Of a stretch of DNA of 64,000 nucleotides, positions 59,846-64,000 are shown in pieces. Made by a program: the position numbers and the translations under genes. The stretch's first letter is position 1; each line of letters begins with the position of its first letter. The DNA is from Sediminibacterium sp. (GTDB taxonomy: Bacteria > Bacteroidota > Bacteroidia > B-17B0 > Aurantibacillaceae). The stretch spans positions 19,597-83,596 of the forward strand of contig JASGCO010000018.1 in the NCBI GenBank assembly GCA_030054095.1. Reading direction: 5' to 3'. Under the pieces are notes generated by a model that worked only from the letters and a program-made list of their open reading frames with translations, was not told where the DNA came from and did not search any database.

Positions 59846-60790
59846 ATGATTAAAAATTTACTTTTAGCGGCAGGAATACTTTCCGGAGTCGCAGCCTCAG
59901 CACAGTCATTTAATGCCAGCTATTCATTTTCAGCTGTTGTAGGAGGAACTACCAGTTCTACCGGAACATTGGATCCAACGCCAGTGCCAACCGCAGCAAA
60001 TGTAACTTTTGGCCCTTTTACCGCGGTTGGAACTAATACAACTTCCAGTACAGGGGGTGTTTTTTCGTTTACAGGTTGGAGTCTGGGAGCGACTAATGGC
60101 AACAATACGACTTTTACAGGAGCTATTGATCTGGCCAAGTATTATAATGTGACGATTACACCTGCAGCAGGATACGCGTTAAATATTGTTGATATTGCTT
60201 TTCAGGCGACACGTTCAGGAACCGGAGTACGTAATTGGGCGGTTCGCACCAGTGCCGATAACTTTGGAGCTAATTTAGGTACTGCAGCTTGTAGTAATAC
60301 AAATATTGCTATTCAGGGAGGAAACACTTATTTCTGGTCAGCAGATACTTATACCGCATTTGCTACCCAAAATATTTGTACCATTAATCCTGGAAGTTCA
60401 TTAGCGAATATAACCACTCCTTTAAGTGTGCGGTTTTATGGGTGGAATGCAGAGGCATCGGGAGGAACATTTCGTATTGACTCAGCAACATTTAACGGTT
60501 TGGCTGTTTTAGCTTCCGGATTAAAGGAATATGCACACAGTTTACAGGCACCTTTCAAATTACTACCTAACCCAAGTACAAACGGATTTGTAACCATTGA
60601 ACCATTAACAAATGACTATGCCAATTTCCAGATTGTAGATGTTTTGGGTAAAGTTATTTTGACTGAGCGCAATGATAAAACAGGTAATAAAATAAAGGTA
60701 GATGTGTCTGCTTTAAGCGAAGGCACTTATTTTGTAAGATTTAATACCTCGCAGCGCACCTATAGTGAGAAACTGATAATTACCAAGTAA
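59846..60790 (+). CDS. T9SS type A protein, tandem paralogue 1
   Basis: A 314-residue secreted protein. A signal peptide (KNLLLAAGILSGVAASAQ) is followed by a single beta-sandwich domain (~20-225), with FTGWSLGATNGNNTTFTGAI, IAFQATRSGTGVRNWAVRTS and FRIDSATFNGLAV. The C-terminus (FKLLPNPSTNGFVTIEPL ... GTYFVRFNTSQRTYSEKLIITK) is a type A sorting domain. The RSGTGVRNW-type motif recurs in extracellular beta-sandwich proteins of several phyla, function unknown. The next gene is a clear paralogue with the same layout, but each has its own terminator. Confidence 0.85.
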   Translation: MIKNLLLAAGILSGVAASAQSFNASYSFSAVVGGTTSSTGTLDPTPVPTAANVTFGPFTAVGTNTTSSTGGVFSFTGWSLGATNGNNTTFTGAIDLAKYYNVTITPAAGYALNIVDIAFQATRSGTGVRNWAVRTSADNFGANLGTAACSNTNIAIQGGNTYFWSADTYTAFATQNICTINPGSSLANITTPLSVRFYGWNAEASGGTFRIDSATFNGLAVLASGLKEYAHSLQAPFKLLPNPSTNGFVTIEPLTNDYANFQIVDVLGKVILTERNDKTGNKIKVDVSALSEGTYFVRFNTSQRTYSEKLIITK

Positions 60791-60807
60791 AAAATAGTTA
60801 TTTTGTT

Positions 60808-60858
60808 AAAACTTCCCGCTAAGTAGGTTGTGTGCTACTTTTATTGCGGGAAGTTTTT
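60808..60858 (+). terminator. Branched-stem terminator between tandem paralogues
   Basis: AAAACTTCCCGC (60808-60819) pairs perfectly with GCGGGAAGTTTT (60846-60857). An inner hairpin AAGTAG/CTACTT (60821-60826, 60835-60840) stacks on it. A T tract follows. Confidence 0.85.
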
Positions 60859-60889
60859 ATTTTTATATTATAATTAAAAACAGTATCCT

Positions 60890-61840
60890 ATGAAAAAATC
60901 TTTACTTTCTGTCTTGTTTGTTGCTGCCGGATTTTGTGCTTCGGCTCAGTCCTTTAATGGCTTGTATCCATTTACAGCTATTACAAATACCACAGGTACA
61001 ACAGACCCAACTACACCGCCGGTGGCAACTGGGGTAACATTTGGAGCATTTACTTCCGCCGGGGTGAGTGCCAATCCAAATGCCTCCGGACGTTTTACGT
61101 TTACAGGTTGGGGAACAGGGGCCAGCACGGTCGCTTTAACGATTGATACGTACTCAGTCTATACAGGAAGTTTGTCGCCTAACCAATACTATCAGGTAAG
61201 TGTTACACCTTCTGCAAATTACAGCATTAATTACAGCCAGATTCGTTTTGATATGCGTCGTTCAGGAACAGGTGTGCGTAATTACGCGGTACGTTCAAGT
61301 GCAGACGCATATACAGCAAATTTACCGGCATCTATTACACCAACCAATGCTAATTTGTCGGTATTGCCCGGAGATATATTCTTTTGGAATTTTGACGCAA
61401 CTTCTACTGCGGCTGATCAAAAAGGCTCTACTATTTCTCTATCCGGAACCTCTTTTCAGAATGTAACGACACCTTTGTCTTTCCGCTTTTATGCCTGGAA
61501 TGCTGAGTCTAATGCAGGAACGTTCAGTATTGATACAGTGGTAATATCCGGTACAGCAAACTTTACTTCCGGGTTAAAGGCGTATAGCCATGAATTGAAT
61601 GCTGGATTTAAGTTATATCCTAATCCAGGAACAGGTGATGTAGTGAATCTGGAGGTATTAGATACGGATTATGAGCGTATTGATATATACGATGTTCTTG
61701 GAAAGAAAGTGTTGTCAACTTGGCATACAGAAGAAAGCAGGATAGTGTTAGATGTTTCTGAACTGACAGCTGGTACCTATTTAGTTAGTATGAAGGGTAA
61801 AAAAGGCATCTATGAATCCAAATTAATTGTAACTCGCTAG
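60890..61840 (+). CDS. T9SS type A protein, tandem paralogue 2
   Basis: A 316-residue secreted protein with the same architecture as its upstream neighbour: signal peptide (KKSLLSVLFVAAGFCASAQ), one beta-sandwich (~20-225) containing FTGWGTGASTVALTIDTYSV, IRFDMRRSGTGVRNYAVRSS and FSIDTVVISGTAN, and a type A sorting domain (FKLYPNPGTGDVVNLEVL ... GTYLVSMKGKKGIYESKLIVTR). The two proteins are similar throughout, which points to a tandem duplication followed by divergence, with gaps mostly in loops of the N-terminal third. Function is unknown. Confidence 0.85.
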   Translation: MKKSLLSVLFVAAGFCASAQSFNGLYPFTAITNTTGTTDPTTPPVATGVTFGAFTSAGVSANPNASGRFTFTGWGTGASTVALTIDTYSVYTGSLSPNQYYQVSVTPSANYSINYSQIRFDMRRSGTGVRNYAVRSSADAYTANLPASITPTNANLSVLPGDIFFWNFDATSTAADQKGSTISLSGTSFQNVTTPLSFRFYAWNAESNAGTFSIDTVVISGTANFTSGLKAYSHELNAGFKLYPNPGTGDVVNLEVLDTDYERIDIYDVLGKKVLSTWHTEESRIVLDVSELTAGTYLVSMKGKKGIYESKLIVTR

Positions 61841-61902
61841 AAGTGGTGATATAGAGATGGTTCTGTTTTAAAAGCTTCAGGACATTTTATGGTGAGTGAG
61901 AT

Positions 61903-61934
61903 AAAGCCTGTTAATTATAAGTTAACAGGCTTTT
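61903..61934. terminator. Bidirectional intrinsic terminator
   Basis: The perfect 12-bp stem AAAGCCTGTTAA (61903-61914) pairs with TTAACAGGCTTT (61922-61933), with A and T tracts on either side. It sits between convergent genes and touches the stop codon of the minus-strand gene. Confidence 0.85.
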
Positions 61935-63442
61935 CATTTGATTAAAATTTTTGAAGCGGTTTCTGCACTATTTTTTTTCATCTTTTCACCTGAGGATATA
62001 AGAGCATTTGTTAATGTTTTATCAAAAAGAGACTTCTCATTTGTTTCTCCATGTAGTTCCGGATGTAAAAATTTACCGCGTTCATGAGGTTTTTTTTCTA
62101 ATTCAACTACCTCTGATTCGGGATGGTGCTTTATCCATTCATCATGACGTTGAGCAATAACGATCCAACTCACTTTTTTGCCGGGAACGCCCCCTGAAAT
62201 TCTGAAAATGCCGTTTTGTAGTTCTTTAGATATATGTAATTCTGGCATTGCAATTCCTATGGCAGTTAATTGATAAGAGTAATTTATGTTGATGCTCTCA
62301 AAATAGGAAGGCAGCTCAACATCTCTATTTCCGTATGCGTCGAGTACGATAGTTCCCCTGTATATATTCAGCACTTCGGGAGATTCTACAGAATAGTGAA
62401 GTAAAAATTTATTGCCGGGATCCTGTGGATGATCTATTTGGAATGCTTTTGTGCCAGAAGCCGCAAAATTCCCGTTGGCGAAAATGGCTCTCCAACTAGC
62501 TTGCCCAACAACACCAAAACCAAACCCTGTGTTTGAATTAGCTAATCCAAAAACACCAATAGCGTCAATATTTCCACCGCCAATGTACTGCCCAGTTGCT
62601 CCTATACTGTTGTTATTTGCTAAGTTACTTAGTCCAACAATCCCCCTTACCCCATTGCTTTGTCCCCAGATGGCCGCTGCTCCTGTATTAGTAGAGGTAG
62701 TGGAATTAGAAGCAAATAGAGTAACGGCAATATTCGATACTAGCTGATTTTGAAAATTTCCTGCCCGCCCGCTTCCGTTATTAAAAGCACCAATTACAAT
62801 GTCAGTATTACTGGAAGAAGAAATGGTTGCTTCGATAGCTCTTCCGGATGAAGCAGAAGAGTTGATGGCATATACAGCAACCCCGGTTCCTCCACATAAG
62901 CCATAAACACCTCTTCCAGAGGAATTATTTTGGCCATAAATGCCAATACCCGTTCCCAGTGCGTAGCCGCTAACAGCACTGTTAAAGCCAGTAGAGTACG
63001 ATGAAAAAACATCGCTTGCGATAGGAGCGGTTGCATTTACAACAATTTGACCTGAACTAAAGATTCGCATACGTTCAATATTGTTGGTATAAAAACGGAC
63101 ATCATGGTTGCTCAATGTGCCGAGGATACCGAATCCCGTTAATGTGTTTCCTGTTATTTTCCAACCGGTATTTCCGCCTAATAATTCAACCCAAATGACT
63201 CCGTCGAACCACCAGAAAGTGTTTGTTGATGTGTCATAAACAAGTAGTCCTGTGGCAGGCGTTGTGATGGCAAGCTTTTGAGCAGTAGTCATTCTCGGGA
63301 TTAATAATCCGCTGGTTGTTGACGAAATGTCTAGCATGGCGCTTATAGCAGGTGCTGTGCCGGTGGCATTGATAGCTACGTTTTGTGTAAAGCTTGTATT
63401 ACAACAAATCAACACAAGGAAGTAGATGTATAGAATTTTCAT
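61934..63442 (-). CDS. Exported protein with GxYG-type glycine repeats
   Basis: A 502-residue protein with a signal peptide (MKILYIYFLVLICCNTSFTQ). The N-terminal part has the widespread Bacteroidota motif MLDISSTTSGLLIPRMTTAQ and TGLLVYDTSTNTFWWFDGVI. Residues ~140-330 are a repetitive Gly/Ala/Ser/Asn region (ALGTGIGIYGQNNSSGRGVY, GVYGLCGGTGVAVYA, AIGVFGLANSNTGFGFGVVG), which should form a stacked beta structure as in phage-tail or trimeric-adhesin stalks. The C-terminal ~170 residues include KVSWIVIAQRHDEWIKHHPE and a Lys/Glu-rich tail, with no T9SS domain. Such proteins are thought to be surface or periplasmic fibres. No function is known. Confidence 0.8.
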   Translation of the reverse strand: MKILYIYFLVLICCNTSFTQNVAINATGTAPAISAMLDISSTTSGLLIPRMTTAQKLAITTPATGLLVYDTSTNTFWWFDGVIWVELLGGNTGWKITGNTLTGFGILGTLSNHDVRFYTNNIERMRIFSSGQIVVNATAPIASDVFSSYSTGFNSAVSGYALGTGIGIYGQNNSSGRGVYGLCGGTGVAVYAINSSASSGRAIEATISSSSNTDIVIGAFNNGSGRAGNFQNQLVSNIAVTLFASNSTTSTNTGAAAIWGQSNGVRGIVGLSNLANNNSIGATGQYIGGGNIDAIGVFGLANSNTGFGFGVVGQASWRAIFANGNFAASGTKAFQIDHPQDPGNKFLLHYSVESPEVLNIYRGTIVLDAYGNRDVELPSYFESININYSYQLTAIGIAMPELHISKELQNGIFRISGGVPGKKVSWIVIAQRHDEWIKHHPESEVVELEKKPHERGKFLHPELHGETNEKSLFDKTLTNALISSGEKMKKNSAETASKILIK

Positions 63443-63878
63443 GATAGAAGTGGATTAACACAGTATCTAAAGTAGTTTAATGTGTGTCTCTATTCAAACG
63501 TAAGGATGGTTATTCGTCAAGAAATAGGAACGGTCGGTAATATATTTAAGTGTTATTGCAAGTTTCTGAGGTTCAGTTAGTAGAACTACAAGAGAAGTTG
63601 GTAGATAATGGATGCGGAAACTGAGGATACTGTGAGCTGTTGATTTTTTTCGTTGCCTGATTTAGGTCAATAAGCCATTTTCTTCTGGTAAGTAAGATCA
63701 AGGAAGTTACGAGGTGGTATTTGGAGTTTAAATCAAAAGAAGGGATTGACATTATATTATGTCAATTGTATGATTTGGTATATTATGGGTAAAGAGGTAA
63801 TGTATAATCTTTGATGGGTGGGAAAGCATATGGTTCTTATAAAAATTGAGTGTATCCAGGTAGAAGGAATTTGATATA
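63443..63878. other. Long non-coding stretch upstream of repeat protein gene
   Basis: About 440 bp without a supported gene. It contains the promoter region of the minus-strand repeat protein gene and one operator-like palindrome listed separately. The flank beyond carries the terminator of the next gene. Confidence 0.5.
63745..63766. promoter_or_regulatory. Operator-like palindrome
   Basis: ATTGACAT (63745-63752) and ATGTCAAT (63759-63766) are perfect 8-bp inverted repeats around a TATATT core. The arms and length fit a dimeric helix-turn-helix regulator, but it is 300 bp from the nearest start codon. Confidence 0.4.
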
Positions 63879-63916
63879 AACATTAAGGGCCATTCAAAAG
63901 AATGACCCTTAATGTT
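63879..63916 (-). terminator. Intrinsic terminator
   Basis: AACATTAAGGG (63879-63889) pairs with CCCTTAATGTT (63906-63916), with CATTC/GAATG continuing the stem and an AAAA loop. On the minus strand it lies 19 nt after the stop of the gene entering from the right. Confidence 0.8.
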
Positions 63917-63935
63917 ATAATTAGTGTGATAGAAA

Positions 63936-64000
63936 TTATCTGTATATACTTACAGTACCTTTTTCTTCATACTCCTTATCATCTTTACCTTTGGCTTTGA
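63936..64000 (-). CDS. C-terminal fragment, probably T9SS type B cargo
   Basis: A minus-strand frame is open from the window edge to a TAA at 63936-63938 and encodes 20 full codons ending DDKEYEEKGTVSIYR. The ending closely matches the last strand of gliding-motility-type (type B T9SS) domains, compare KEYKGTVTLMR at the end of the Ig-repeat protein at 25892. A strong terminator follows it. The fragment is too short for a firm call, but its frame, ending and terminator agree. Confidence 0.6.
   Translation of the reverse strand, partial: KAKGKDDKEYEEKGTVSIYR

Noticed and set aside
1..64000. tRNA, rRNA, insertion sequences or prophage
   Set aside because: No cloverleaf with CCA-type end, rRNA core sequence, transposase, integrase or phage structural gene was recognised by eye.

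Overview
The window is chromosomal DNA from a member of the Bacteroidota, probably a free-living Chitinophagales, Sphingobacteriia or Flavobacteriia-type organism. The evidence is the many secreted proteins ending in type IX secretion (T9SS) type A or type B sorting domains, two TonB-dependent receptors with carboxypeptidase-regulatory N-domains, a Porin_10-type porin, a Bacteroidota-type LptD, TPR/LytS-LytTR and propeller-type sensor systems, and repeated TAnnTTTG promoter -7 elements. There are no tRNA or rRNA genes, CRISPR arrays, transposases or phage genes. It reads as ordinary chromosome with a few accessory loci.

Layout. 1-3.4 kb: two convergent T9SS type A cargo genes sharing a terminator. 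3.5-8.7 kb: a lone BtrH_N/DUF4872 protein, the Kup potassium transporter, and a gcvT-comB pair. 8.7-13.8 kb: a translationally coupled NarL-type regulator and propeller sensor kinase, then a secreted GH5 hydrolase. 13.9-16.9 kb: a protein with the N-terminal leader typical of eCIS/DUF4157-type effectors, two small exported proteins, and dtd. 16.9-23.2 kb is an iron/metal block: a TonB receptor divergent from a DtxR-family regulator across a palindromic operator, a Cys-rich membrane protein, and feoA-feoB, which lie in the same frame separated by one stop codon. 23.3-28.6 kb: purQ, small exported proteins, and a large gliding-motility-type (T9SS type B) Ig-repeat protein.

29.0-37.1 kb is a possible co-functional locus: a PhoX/DUF839-like secreted protein, a diheme cytochrome c peroxidase with a long helical N-domain, a monoheme cytochrome, an orphan PhoB-like regulator, and a 994-aa TonB receptor with helically phased TTAA repeats upstream. 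37.2-45.2 kb is envelope and translation: a structured intergenic inverted repeat, porin, glycyl-tRNA synthetase, LptD, and an N-acetylmuramoyl-L-alanine amidase. 45.6-53.6 kb: a T9SS protein, a LytTR/TPR-kinase pair, a SPOR protein, a PLD-family lipoprotein and an RNA methyltransferase. 53.7-59.8 kb: a FucP-type sugar transporter, an AstE/aspartoacylase-like enzyme, an aldehyde dehydrogenase close to 2-aminomuconate semialdehyde dehydrogenase, and a membrane protein plus double-thioredoxin pair. 59.8-64 kb: two tandem paralogous T9SS proteins, a long exported repeat protein, and the last codons of a type B T9SS gene running off the end.

Starts were re-chosen where the -7 element lies inside or just before the longest reading frame. 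Several genes appear to have leaderless or nearly leaderless mRNAs, and several use GTG or TTG starts. No complete new system is proven here. The best leads are the eCIS-leader protein, the DtxR/TonB operator region, the feoA/feoB in-frame stop, and the PhoX-like/cytochrome/TonB locus.
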